NCBI GenBank assembly: GCA_964587525.1 | Contig: CAZPLZ010000044.1 | Span: forward strand, 1 to 20,257 | Direction of reading: 5' to 3' | DNA length: 20,257 bases | From: CAZPLZ01 sp964587525 | GTDB lineage: Bacteria > Oederibacteriota > CAKKQC01 | Shown here: positions 1-6,462 of the stretch, in pieces | Numbering within the stretch: the first letter of the stretch is position 1 | Layout: every line of letters starts with the position of its first letter | The notes under the pieces: model-generated | Told to the model about the DNA's origin: nothing | Seen by the model: the letters and a program-made list of their open reading frames with translations, nothing else | The model's database searches: none | Translations under genes and position numbers: made by a program

Positions 1-158
1 AAATAGGTTTCGTTTTTCAGCGGCTGCGTTTCCTCCGTTGCTGGAGGAAGGCTGGCGGTCGGTGTTACCGGGGCCGGGGCACATCCAGTTAAGCTGGCCA
101 GCGCGGCGAGGGTGCCGGCTAGCAGGAATATCGCTTCGACTTCACCCGCCCCCCTCAC
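1..158 (-). CDS. Lipoprotein, N-terminal part only (runs off the left edge)
   Basis: The reverse strand reads an open frame from a GTG at 156-158 to the window edge. It has a short hydrophobic stretch (residues about 10-24) ending in a Leu-Thr-Gly-Cys lipobox at residues 23-26, followed by a Pro/Thr/Ala-rich linker, which is the usual layout of a bacterial lipoprotein. The predicted mature protein would be lipidated at Cys26 and anchored in the membrane. The n-region is odd: it has one Arg and two Glu before the hydrophobic core, and the GTG lies inside hairpin repeat 1, so the true start is uncertain. No ATG or TTG is available in frame nearby. The function cannot be told because the mature domain is outside the window. 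It lies downstream of the LPS operon in the same direction. Confidence 0.5.
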   Translation of the reverse strand, partial: MRGAGEVEAIFLLAGTLAALASLTGCAPAPVTPTASLPPATEETQPLKNETY

Positions 159-205
159 CCTACCCTCTCCCCCCTTCGGGGGGAGAGGGAGAAGGGTGAG
201 GGGGG
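149..205. repeat. GC-rich hairpin repeat, copy 1
   Basis: Inner arms CCCTCTCCCCCC (163-174) and GGGGGGAGAGGG (178-189) pair perfectly around a TTC loop. Outer arms at 150-160 and 194-204 (CCCTCACCC type against GGGTGAGGG) extend the stem. It lies between the 3' end of the small membrane protein gene and the lipoprotein gene, overlapping the latter's apparent GTG start. It is one of four copies in the window. It could act as an RNA hairpin that attenuates or stabilises the transcript, but no U-tract follows. Confidence 0.85.
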
Positions 206-226
206 TTAGAAACTGCGTCTTCGACG

Positions 227-448
227 TCACCGTCGTGCTGCGCGTTGGTGTCGGCCCGTCCCGTGGGACTTCGATGCCGACCTTCCGGATCTTGGGCTGC
301 GTTCCTGTCGATGGAGGTTGAAGAGCCAGATCAAGCTGGCCGTGGACAGCAGCAGTGAGAACAGAAAGAGCGGGTTGCCCTGGAACTTGATCAGGGCGAC
401 CACGGACATCAGCACGAAAAACCCGAAGAACGCGATGAGCACTTCCAT
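227..448 (-). CDS. Small two-helix membrane protein of unknown function
   Basis: A 73-residue open frame starting at ATG 446-448. Residues about 3-20 and 27-44 are strongly hydrophobic and separated by a short polar turn, so a two-helix hairpin in the inner membrane is likely. The remaining 28 residues are very basic and Ser/Arg-rich, probably a cytoplasmic tail. I do not recognise a family. It lies downstream of the RNase HI-like gene in the same direction, with hairpin repeat 2 between them and repeat 1 after it, so it may be the end of the operon or a separately processed segment. The charge and hydrophobicity pattern argues for a real gene, but the length gives little statistical support. 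Confidence 0.55.
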   Translation of the reverse strand: MEVLIAFFGFFVLMSVVALIKFQGNPLFLFSLLLSTASLIWLFNLHRQERSPRSGRSASKSHGTGRHQRAARR

Positions 449-461
449 ACGTTAGCTCGCT

Positions 462-517
462 CCCCTCACCCTGCCCTCTCCCCCCTGCGGGGGGAGAGGG
501 AGTGAGGGTGAGGGGGG
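462..517. repeat. GC-rich hairpin repeat, copy 2
   Basis: Inner arms CCCTCTCCCCCC (474-485) and GGGGGGAGAGGG (489-500) flank a TGC loop. Outer arms CCCCTCACCC (462-471) and GGGTGAGGGG (506-515) also pair. The copy covers the last codons and stop of the RNase HI-like gene, so part of it is translated as a Pro/Arg-rich C-terminal tail. Confidence 0.85.
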
Positions 518-975
518 ATCGAGGCACAACGCTTCCTGCGGCCTGCCAGAGCCCGTTCACTCTCGTCCATGGCTTTGTTGGCGAGCAGGTCCGCTTCCAG
601 ATTGCTCTCCCGGGGAATGGCCACGAACGTCACGTTCGAAAAGCCGCTCAGCAGGCGCCGGGCCCGCGCGGCGGCCGCTTGAAGATGCCTGGCCTTTGTT
701 TTGTATTCACCCTGCATCTGCTTGACGAGCAGCTCGCTGTCGGAGCGCACCTCGAGTCGCTCGGCGCCGACGGCGCGCGCGAGCTCAAGCCCGCGCAGCA
801 GCCCTTCGTACTCCGCCGCGTTGTTGGTCAAATGTCCGAGGGGGAATCGTCGCTCCGCTACTTTGATGCCGCGCTCGTCATACACGATGGCCCCCGCGCC
901 TGCGGGCCCTGGGTTGCCCCGGGCTCCACCGTCGATGTACAGGAGCGGTACAGCCTCAGACGGCCCGTTTGCCAT
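466..975 (-). CDS. RNase HI-like ribonuclease (reverse-transcriptase-type RNase H)
   Basis: A 169-residue protein from ATG 973-975; an open frame continues upstream into pyrG but matches no family there. The RNase HI core is clear: Asp15 in a DGGARGNPG motif, Glu56 in NNAAEYEGL, Asp79 in RSDSELLVKQM and Asp129 in ESNLEADLLANKA form the expected acidic metal-binding site. It would cut the RNA strand of RNA-DNA hybrids in the cytoplasm. It overlaps the 3' end of pyrG by 20 bp and is probably translationally coupled to it. Residues about 150-169 are not RNase H: they are encoded by hairpin repeat 2 and read as a Pro/Arg/Ser tail. Housekeeping rnhA and this stand-alone family are easily confused, so no symbol is given. 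Confidence 0.88.
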   Translation of the reverse strand: MANGPSEAVPLLYIDGGARGNPGPAGAGAIVYDERGIKVAERRFPLGHLTNNAAEYEGLLRGLELARAVGAERLEVRSDSELLVKQMQGEYKTKARHLQAAAARARRLLSGFSNVTFVAIPRESNLEADLLANKAMDESERALAGRRKRCASIPPHPHSLSPRRGERAG

Positions 976-2641
976 TGAAGTTGCTTCTCCGGCTCCGGGA
1001 ATGTTCGAGCGCGGCGCGGGTGAATTCGCGGAACAGCGGGTGCGGCTCGTGCGGGCGGGACTGGAACTCGGGGTGAAACTGAGCTGCCACAAACCACGGG
1101 TGGTTCTGAAGTTCGATCATTTCCACCAGTTGCCCGTCTGGGGAGAGGCCGCTGAATTTCATGCCGGCGTGCAGGAAGCGGTCCCGGTACCTGTTGTTGA
1201 ATTCATACCGGTGCCGGTGTCGCTCGAGCACGAGCTCTTTCCTGTAGGCCCGGAAGGCCTGAGAGGGCTGCAGGACCCGGCAGGGGTACGACCCCAGCCG
1301 CATGGTGCCCCCCAGCTCTTTCACGCTTTTCTGGTTAAGCATCAGGTCGATCACCGGATGCGGGGTCTTCGGGTCAAACTCGGTGGAGTTCGCGCGCCGT
1401 AAGGCCAGGGCATTCCGGCCGAATTCGATGGTGGCCAGTTGCATCCCTAAACAGATGCCGAAGAACGGGATCTTCCGCTCCCGGGCGTATCTGATCGCCG
1501 CGATCTTGCCCTCGATGCCGCGGTCGCCGAATCCGCCTGGGATCAGCAGCCCATGCATGCCAGCAAGGAGGCGGACGCCTTCCTTCTCGATGCGTTCGGA
1601 ATCCATCCACGTCACGTTGACGCGAGCGTTGTGGGCACCGCCGGCGTGCGCGAAGGCTTCGGCGATCGATTTGTACGCATCCTTGAGATCCACGTATTTG
1701 CCGACAACGGCCAGATCCACCTGATGGGCTGGACGCTTGAGGCGCTCCACCATCCGGCTCCAGGCCTTGAGGTCCTGCTGGCGCGCCGGGAGGTGAAGCA
1801 ACTTGAGCAGCACGGCGTCGAGCCCCTGCGCCTTAAACATCAGCGGCACCTCATAGACGGAGGTCACGTCGCGAGCCTGAATGACCGCCTCTTCCGGGAC
1901 ATTGCAGAACAGGGCGATCTTGGAGCGGACCTCGCGGCTTAAGGGATATTCGGTCCGGCAGAGCAGGATGTTGGGCTGAATGCCGATACGCCGCAACTCG
2001 CCAACCGAGTGCTGGGTGGGCTTGGTCTTGGCTTCGGCCGCGCTTGTGATGTACGGCACCAGGGTGACGTGGACGAACACGGTGCTCTCGGCTCCCACGT
2101 CGATACGCAACTGGCGGATCGCCTCCACGAACGGCAGCCCCTCGATGTCGCCGATGGTGCCGCCGATCTCCACGATGCCCACGTCAGCCTGCGATTCGCG
2201 CACCACCTGCAGGATCCGCTCCTTGATCTCGCTGGTGATGTGCGGGACGACCTGCACCGTTTTGCCCAGGTAGTCACCCTTCCGCTCTTTCGCGATGACC
2301 CCGCCGTACACCTTGCCGGTGGTCAGGTTGTTGTTCGAGGAGAGCGTGGCGTGCGTAAACCGCTCGTAGTGGCCGAGATCCAGGTCAGTTTCAGCGCCGT
2401 CCTGGGTGACGTACACCTCGCCGTGCTGGAAGGGGTTCATGGTCCCCGCGTCCACGTTGATGTAGGGGTCGATTTTCTGAAGCGTGACTTTGAGGCCGCG
2501 GCTTTCGAGGAGGGTTCCGATGGAGGCGGCTGCGATGCCTTTGCCGAGAGAGGAGACGACGCCGCCAGTGACGAAGATCAGTTTTACCTTCGGCTTCTTC
2601 GTCAGCCTGTGCCACGGCGCTTGCGTTGTTCTCTCAGCCAT
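956..2641 (-). CDS. pyrG: CTP synthase (glutamine-hydrolysing)
   Basis: It converts UTP to CTP using ATP and glutamine. The 561-residue protein has the N-terminal amidoligase domain with the signature at residues 24-35 (VTGGVVSSLGKG, P-loop) and IDPYINVDAGTMNP, then a class I glutamine amidotransferase domain with nucleophile Cys397 (FGICLGMQ) and His523/Glu525 (FHPEF). The family is usually about 535-550 residues; about 15 extra N-terminal residues precede the conserved strand, and the ATG at 2639-2641 overlaps kdsB by 40 bp. No other ATG, GTG or TTG fits before the P-loop. CTP is the co-substrate of KdsB encoded just upstream, and pyrG next to Kdo genes is a recurrent arrangement in Gram-negative bacteria. 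Confidence 0.98.
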   Translation of the reverse strand: MAERTTQAPWHRLTKKPKVKLIFVTGGVVSSLGKGIAAASIGTLLESRGLKVTLQKIDPYINVDAGTMNPFQHGEVYVTQDGAETDLDLGHYERFTHATLSSNNNLTTGKVYGGVIAKERKGDYLGKTVQVVPHITSEIKERILQVVRESQADVGIVEIGGTIGDIEGLPFVEAIRQLRIDVGAESTVFVHVTLVPYITSAAEAKTKPTQHSVGELRRIGIQPNILLCRTEYPLSREVRSKIALFCNVPEEAVIQARDVTSVYEVPLMFKAQGLDAVLLKLLHLPARQQDLKAWSRMVERLKRPAHQVDLAVVGKYVDLKDAYKSIAEAFAHAGGAHNARVNVTWMDSERIEKEGVRLLAGMHGLLIPGGFGDRGIEGKIAAIRYARERKIPFFGICLGMQLATIEFGRNALALRRANSTEFDPKTPHPVIDLMLNQKSVKELGGTMRLGSYPCRVLQPSQAFRAYRKELVLERHRHRYEFNNRYRDRFLHAGMKFSGLSPDGQLVEMIELQNHPWFVAAQFHPEFQSRPHEPHPLFREFTRAALEHSRSRRSNFNGKRAV

Positions 2642-3354
2642 TCACGAGCATATTGGAGGTCCTTGTGGGTGTCGATGCTCAAGGCCGGCGTGTCAGCCAC
2701 CACAACCTTTGGATGGATACCATACTCCAAAACGCGCAATTGTTCAAGTCGCTCTCGTCGCTCCAGCGCCGTGCGCGGCCAGCGCGCGAATCTGAGGAGG
2801 AACCGGCGGCGGTAGCAGTAGACGCCGAGGTGTTGGAGCAGCGTGCCTCGTCTCGCCCAGTTGAACGGGACGGGTGAGCGGGAAAAATAGATCGCACGGC
2901 TTGAGGCGTCCGTCACGACTTTCACCGCGTGCGGGTTGTCGCAGATCTCGGCCCACGGTGTGACCCGGGCGAGGGTCCCCATGGGGCAGGCAGGATCGCG
3001 GCGCATCGCCTGGGTCAGCGCGGCGAGACCCCGGGGGGAGGTGAACGGCTCGTCGCCCTGAAGATTCATGATCAGGGGCGCCCGCAGACGGCGCGCGACC
3101 GCGGCCACACGGTCGGTGCCGCTCTTGGCACGGGGCGAGGTCATGACCGCTTCACCGCCAAAGCCGGCCACCGCGTCGCGGATTTTAGGGGAGTCCGTGG
3201 CCACGAGGATCCGGTCGAACACCTTGGCTTCTTGCGCTCGCTCGAAGACATGCTGGATGAGCGGCTTGTTGCCGATCCGAGCGAGCGGCTTGGCTTTGAG
3301 CCGCGTCGAGCCGTACCGCGCCGGGATGATGCACACGCAACGCTGATGTTTCAT
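2602..3354 (-). CDS. kdsB: 3-deoxy-manno-octulosonate cytidylyltransferase (CMP-Kdo synthetase)
   Basis: It activates Kdo with CTP to CMP-Kdo, the donor for Kdo transfer to lipid A. The 250-residue length is typical. Visible motifs are the N-terminal nucleotide-binding loop PARYGSTRLKAKPL (11-24), VATDSP (51-56), SGTDRV (78-83) and the metal-binding NLQGDEP (97-103). The ATG at 3352-3354 overlaps the stop of the upstream adenylyltransferase gene as ATGA, so translation is probably coupled. Its own 3' end overlaps pyrG by 40 bp. The start lies directly beside hairpin repeat 3. Confidence 0.97.
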   Translation of the reverse strand: MKHQRCVCIIPARYGSTRLKAKPLARIGNKPLIQHVFERAQEAKVFDRILVATDSPKIRDAVAGFGGEAVMTSPRAKSGTDRVAAVARRLRAPLIMNLQGDEPFTSPRGLAALTQAMRRDPACPMGTLARVTPWAEICDNPHAVKVVTDASSRAIYFSRSPVPFNWARRGTLLQHLGVYCYRRRFLLRFARWPRTALERRERLEQLRVLEYGIHPKVVVADTPALSIDTHKDLQYAREWLREQRKRRGTG

Positions 3355-3893
3355 CCCCTCTCTCCCTTATTCCCTCTCCCCCCTCCGGGGGGAGAGGGGA
3401 GGGTGAGGGGGGTAGACTTGTAGCGCTGGACGATGCGTTTGATAATCCTGGTGGTGGATCGGCCCTTGGTGAGGCGGATACGGGCCACCCGTCCCCCTGC
3501 CGCTTTGACGATGTCGTGTCCCACGATCTTATCCGTGGCCCAATCGGCTCCCTTGACCAGCACATCGGGCGTGAGCGCCTTGATTAATTTATGGGGGGTG
3601 TCCTCGTTAAACACCACCACATAATTCACACACCGAAGGGCCAGCAGCATTTCCGCCCGTTCGCGTGAGGGGGTGAGGGGCCGCCGGGGGCCTTTGAGCC
3701 GGTGCGCGGAGGCGTCCGAGTTGAGTCCCACCACCAGCAGGTCGCCTAACGCGCGCGCTGCGGCCAGGTAGCGCACGTGGCCCACATGCAGGAGGTCGAA
3801 GACCCCGTTGGTGAAGACCACCTTCCGGCCACGTGCGCGAGCGGCGCGCCGTAACCGGACCAAACGCGCCCAGGAGAGAACTCGCCTCGTTAC
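3351..3893 (-). CDS. rfaE2: D-glycero-beta-D-manno-heptose 1-phosphate adenylyltransferase (HldE C-domain / RfaE2 type), start unresolved
   Basis: A stand-alone nucleotidyltransferase that makes ADP-heptose from heptose-1-phosphate and ATP. Counting from 3893, residues 24-39 carry the KVVFTNGVFDLLHVGH signature with the HxGH catalytic motif, and a STTRII motif lies at about 146-151. No ATG, GTG or TTG fits the expected N-terminus. A strong AGGAGG (3899-3904) is followed in frame only by GTA (3891-3893) and ACG (3888-3890). Fallbacks are TTG at 3981-3983, which would overlap hldA by 94 bp, and TTG at 3861-3863, which loses the first helix. Residues after about 160 are encoded by hairpin repeat 3 and form a Pro/Gly-rich tail beyond the normal family end. 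The stop overlaps the kdsB start. Confidence 0.9.
   Translation of the reverse strand, partial: VTRRVLSWARLVRLRRAARARGRKVVFTNGVFDLLHVGHVRYLAAARALGDLLVVGLNSDASAHRLKGPRRPLTPSRERAEMLLALRCVNYVVVFNEDTPHKLIKALTPDVLVKGADWATDKIVGHDIVKAAGGRVARIRLTKGRSTTRIIKRIVQRYKSTPLTLPSPPGGGRGNKGERG
3355..3412. repeat. GC-rich hairpin repeat, copy 3
   Basis: Inner arms CCCTCTCCCCCC (3372-3383) and GGGGGGAGAGGG (3387-3398) flank a TCC loop. The outer pairing (3355-3366 with 3401-3410) is imperfect. The reverse complement is nearly the same as copy 4, including an AATAAGGG segment on one side. It is translated as the C-terminal tail of the heptose adenylyltransferase and ends beside the kdsB start codon, so a hairpin in the mRNA would sit at the kdsB initiation region. 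Confidence 0.85.
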
Positions 3894-4873
3894 AGCCCCC
3901 TCCTGATTTCTTCTTGGCTGACCAGCGCGCAGCCGAGCTTGCCCACCTCGATGCCGGCGGCGATGTTGGCGAGGTGCACGCAATCGGCCAGCCGCCCGCC
4001 GGCGGCCAGCCCCAGACCCATGACCGCGATCACCGTGTCACCCGCGCCGGTCACGTCAAACACTTCTTTCGCCCGGACCGAGATGAAGCTGGCTCCAGCG
4101 CCGGTGAACAGCGCCATGCCGCGCTCGTGGCGTGTGATGAGCGCGGCCCTCGCTCCAAGCTTGCGCCGGAGCTCCGCTCCACCTCGCACGAAGGCGGTCT
4201 CATCCGGCAGCGCCCGCTTCAGGCAGGCGCAGGCTTCTTCCTGGTTCATGCTGACGACGTTGGCACCACGAAATTTAAGAGCCAGGTTCGGTTTGGGGTT
4301 CACCGCCACCGCCCGCTTCGCCTGGCGCGCGGCACGGATGGCGCCCCGGATGAGGGGTGGGGTGAAGGTTCCCTTGTCGTAGTCGGAGAAGATCACCGCG
4401 TCCACCGCTGGGATTGTAGCCTGGATGAAAGACAACAGACGCCGGCTTAAGGACGCCGGGATCGGATGCACCCGCTCCCGGTCAATCCGGATCATCTGCT
4501 GATGCCGGGCGATCACCCGGGTCTTGAGGGTGGTGGGACGGCTTGGATCGGCGAAGAGCCCCTCGGTTTCAATGCCGCGCCCTCGCAGCACCGCGCACAG
4601 CCTTGCGCCATTCGCGTCGTCGCCAATAACACCGCACAGCCGGGCCTCGCCGCCCAGGTGCCGGATGAGGCTGGCGACGTAAGCGGCCGCGCCAGGCGTG
4701 ACCGATTCTTCCTTCAGTTCCACCACGGGGATTGGCGCTTCAGGGGAAACGCGCTTCACGTCGCCGGTCAGATACTCGTCCAGGATGATGTCCCCGGCCA
4801 CCAGCACCTTCCGCCCCGCAAATTTCTTGAGCAGGGCGCGGAGGCGGCTGATAGAAAGGCTAGAAGGGCGCAT
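3890..4873 (-). CDS. rfaE1: D-glycero-beta-D-manno-heptose-7-phosphate kinase (HldA / HldE N-domain / RfaE1 type)
   Basis: A PfkB/ribokinase-family kinase that phosphorylates heptose-7-phosphate at C1 using ATP. From ATG 4871-4873 it has 327 residues, close to the size of the E. coli HldE kinase domain. Residues 24-47 (VLVAGDIILDEY, then RVSPEAP) match the HldE N-domain, and the GAGD catalytic loop is at 276-279 with Asp279 as base. The usual Gly-Gly-Ala-Ala-Asn substrate motif appears here as PGAAAY (60-65), an atypical version. The open frame continues to 4984 inside gmhA, but those residues do not match the family. It overlaps gmhA by 14 bp. Kinase and adenylyltransferase, fused in E. coli HldE, are separate adjacent genes here. 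Confidence 0.95.
   Translation of the reverse strand: MRPSSLSISRLRALLKKFAGRKVLVAGDIILDEYLTGDVKRVSPEAPIPVVELKEESVTPGAAAYVASLIRHLGGEARLCGVIGDDANGARLCAVLRGRGIETEGLFADPSRPTTLKTRVIARHQQMIRIDRERVHPIPASLSRRLLSFIQATIPAVDAVIFSDYDKGTFTPPLIRGAIRAARQAKRAVAVNPKPNLALKFRGANVVSMNQEEACACLKRALPDETAFVRGGAELRRKLGARAALITRHERGMALFTGAGASFISVRAKEVFDVTGAGDTVIAVMGLGLAAGGRLADCVHLANIAAGIEVGKLGCALVSQEEIRRGL
3899..3904 (-). promoter_or_regulatory. Strong ribosome binding site of the heptose adenylyltransferase gene
   Basis: AGGAGG on the minus strand, running on into further Gs, at the very end of the kinase gene. With normal spacing the next in-frame codons are GTA at 3891-3893 (5 nt) and ACG at 3888-3890 (8 nt). Neither is a standard start, which is why the start of this gene is unresolved. 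Confidence 0.6.
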
Positions 4874-5507
4874 CTGCCAGCTCGCAGAGGATGTGACCGA
4901 TGGTGATGTGCGCTTCCTGGATGCGAGGCGTTGAAGTGGAGGGCACCTTGAACACCACATCGCAGTGCGCAGCCATCGCTCCACCTCCTGCGCCAGTCAG
5001 GCCGATCACCGCCGCTCCCTTTGTCCGCGCGGCCCGGATACCCTCCAGCACGCTGGGGGAGCGGCCTGAGGTGGAGATGGCGATGGCGACATCGCCGCGC
5101 CGCACGAGCGCCTCGATCTGGCGCGCGAACACCCGGTGGTAGCCGTAATCGTTGCTGATGGCGGTCAGGGCTGAGGTGTCGGTGGTGAGCGCGATGGCGG
5201 GGAGGGCCTGCCGCTCACGGATATACCGGCCCACAAATTCGGCCGCCAGGTGCTGGGCATCCGCCGCGCTGCCTCCGTTGCCGAAGAAGAAAAGGGTGTG
5301 TCCACCTTTGAGGGCGTCGATCAAGAGTGTGGCCGCGCGGGCGAATTGCTGGCGGTGACCCTTGGCTAATGCCAGCTTGACTCGGGCGCTTTCGTTCAGA
5401 CTTGCGATGGCAAGTTTCTGCATGGCGCGTCCCAAGCGGGAGATGGCGGGTTCCAGACCGCGCGCTGGTATGCGTACGGCGTGTCGCTGACGGCTGTGTC
5501 TCTTCAC
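4860..5507 (-). CDS. gmhA: Sedoheptulose-7-phosphate isomerase (phosphoheptose isomerase)
   Basis: A SIS-fold isomerase that makes D-glycero-D-manno-heptose-7-phosphate, the first step of ADP-heptose synthesis. The signature FFFGNGGSAADAQHLAAEF is at residues 73-91, ISTSGRS at 144-150, and RIQEAHITIGHILCE at 195-209 supplies the C-terminal active-site His. The GTG at 5505-5507 overlaps the kdsA stop (GTGA) and gives 215 residues. The family is about 190 residues, and ATG 5421-5423 gives 187 residues aligning end to end with E. coli GmhA, so that inner start may be the true one. The 3' end overlaps the kinase gene by 14 bp. Confidence 0.95.
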   Translation of the reverse strand: MKRHSRQRHAVRIPARGLEPAISRLGRAMQKLAIASLNESARVKLALAKGHRQQFARAATLLIDALKGGHTLFFFGNGGSAADAQHLAAEFVGRYIRERQALPAIALTTDTSALTAISNDYGYHRVFARQIEALVRRGDVAIAISTSGRSPSVLEGIRAARTKGAAVIGLTGAGGGAMAAHCDVVFKVPSTSTPRIQEAHITIGHILCELADAPF

Positions 5508-6334
5508 AATAGTTTCCGCACCACGTTGGTGATGGCCACGGCCTCATCCCAGAGTTCCTCCAGCCGGTTAAGTGGCCAGGCGTTGGGTCCATCCGATAGG
5601 GCCTTGGCGGGGTTGGGATGGACCTCCACAAAGAGCGCGTCCACGCCGGCGGCACAGGCTGCGCGCACCAGCGTGGGAATGAATTCGCGCTCGCCGCCGG
5701 AGGATCGGCCCACGCCGCTGGGAAGCTGCACGCTGTGCGAGGCGTCAAAGACCACCGCCGCGTTGAGCCGAGCGAGCTGGGGGAGCGTACGCATGTCCAC
5801 CACCAGGTTGTGGTAGCCGAAGCCGGATCCACGCTCGGTGACGAGGATCCGGCCGTTGCCTTGGGAGCGCACCTTGGCAACGGCATGCCGCATGTCCGAA
5901 GGAGCCATGAACGGGGCTTTCTTGATGTTCACCGCCCGGCCCGCCCGGCCCGCCGCGCACAGGAGGTCTGTCTGCCGGGCCAGGAAGGCTGGGATCTGGA
6001 GCACGTCCGCTACGCCAGCGACATCGAGGACCTGCTCGGTTTCGTGCACGTCGGTCAGGACGGGCAGCCCGGTTTCCCGTTTCACCCGTGCGAGGATCTT
6101 CAACCCTTCGATCAGGCCGGGACCGCGGAAGGACGTGTGCGACGTCCGGTTGGCCTTGTCGTACGAGGCTTTAAAGATCAGCGGGATGCGGCGCCGGCGG
6201 GCCAGTTGTGAGAGCCGGCTCGCCAGGTTCAACGTGAAGCGCTCGCTCTCCATCACGCACGGGCCGGCGATCAGCGCCAGCGGGGCGCCGGCGCCTACCC
6301 GGACGTTGCCACCGATGGTGACAGGTTGTTTCAT
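5504..6334 (-). CDS. kdsA: 3-deoxy-8-phosphooctulonate synthase (Kdo-8-P synthase), metal-dependent type
   Basis: It condenses phosphoenolpyruvate with arabinose-5-phosphate to Kdo-8-phosphate. The 276-residue length is typical. Conserved stretches are IAGPCVMES (22-30), KASYDKANRTS (55-65), IPAFLARQTDLL (114-125) and DASHSVQLP (197-205). Cys26 stands where the metal-independent E. coli enzyme has Asn, and His200, Glu237 and Asp248 fit the other metal ligands known from Aquifex KdsA, so the metal-dependent class is predicted. It is the first gene of the minus-strand operon. A GGGAG lies 2 nt before ATG 6332-6334. I see no convincing -35/-10 pair in the 128 bases to the divergent gene. Confidence 0.97.
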   Translation of the reverse strand: MKQPVTIGGNVRVGAGAPLALIAGPCVMESERFTLNLASRLSQLARRRRIPLIFKASYDKANRTSHTSFRGPGLIEGLKILARVKRETGLPVLTDVHETEQVLDVAGVADVLQIPAFLARQTDLLCAAGRAGRAVNIKKAPFMAPSDMRHAVAKVRSQGNGRILVTERGSGFGYHNLVVDMRTLPQLARLNAAVVFDASHSVQLPSGVGRSSGGEREFIPTLVRAACAAGVDALFVEVHPNPAKALSDGPNAWPLNRLEELWDEAVAITNVVRKLL

Positions 6335-6382
6335 GGCTCCCGGTATTTTCTCTGCCGGTGAGCTACAAACGCAAGCAGATCT

Positions 6383-6441
6383 CCCTCCTCACCCTCCCCT
6401 CTCCCCCCTTTGGGGGGAGAGGGAATAAGGGTGAGGGGGGA
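6383..6441. repeat. GC-rich hairpin repeat, copy 4
   Basis: Inner arms CCCTCTCCCCCC (6397-6408) and GGGGGGAGAGGG (6412-6423) flank a TTT loop. Outer arms (6387-6394 with 6429-6436) also pair. This copy lies between the divergent kdsA and pterin dehydratase starts, so it cannot be a terminator for either gene. It ends 4 bp before the extended -10 element of the plus-strand gene. Confidence 0.85.
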
Positions 6442-6444
6442 GAA

Positions 6445-6453
6445 TGTTATACT
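6445..6453 (+). promoter_or_regulatory. Extended -10 promoter element of the pterin dehydratase gene
   Basis: TGTTATACT reads as TG-N-TATACT, a good extended -10 match (TATACT at 6448-6453). Transcription would begin near 6460, only 2-4 nt before ATG 6463, so the mRNA would be nearly leaderless. The expected -35 position falls in hairpin repeat 4 and has no good hexamer, which fits an extended -10 promoter. Confidence 0.5.
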
Positions 6454-6462
6454 CATGAGGCT

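Noticed and set aside
701..1402. Open frame of 233 codons on the plus strand
   Set aside because: Antisense to the RNase HI-like gene and pyrG, with no recognisable domain.
2009..2815. Open frame of 268 codons on the plus strand
   Set aside because: Antisense to pyrG and kdsB. The translation is His/Arg/Asp-rich low-information sequence typical of a shadow frame.
149..6441. CRISPR array from the four similar repeats
   Set aside because: The copies are hundreds to thousands of bases apart, lie in and between genes, and have no spacer structure.
6358..6462. Upstream extension of the pterin dehydratase from GTG 6358
   Set aside because: The added residues are encoded by hairpin repeat 4 and absent from the family. 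ATG 6463 gives the normal length.
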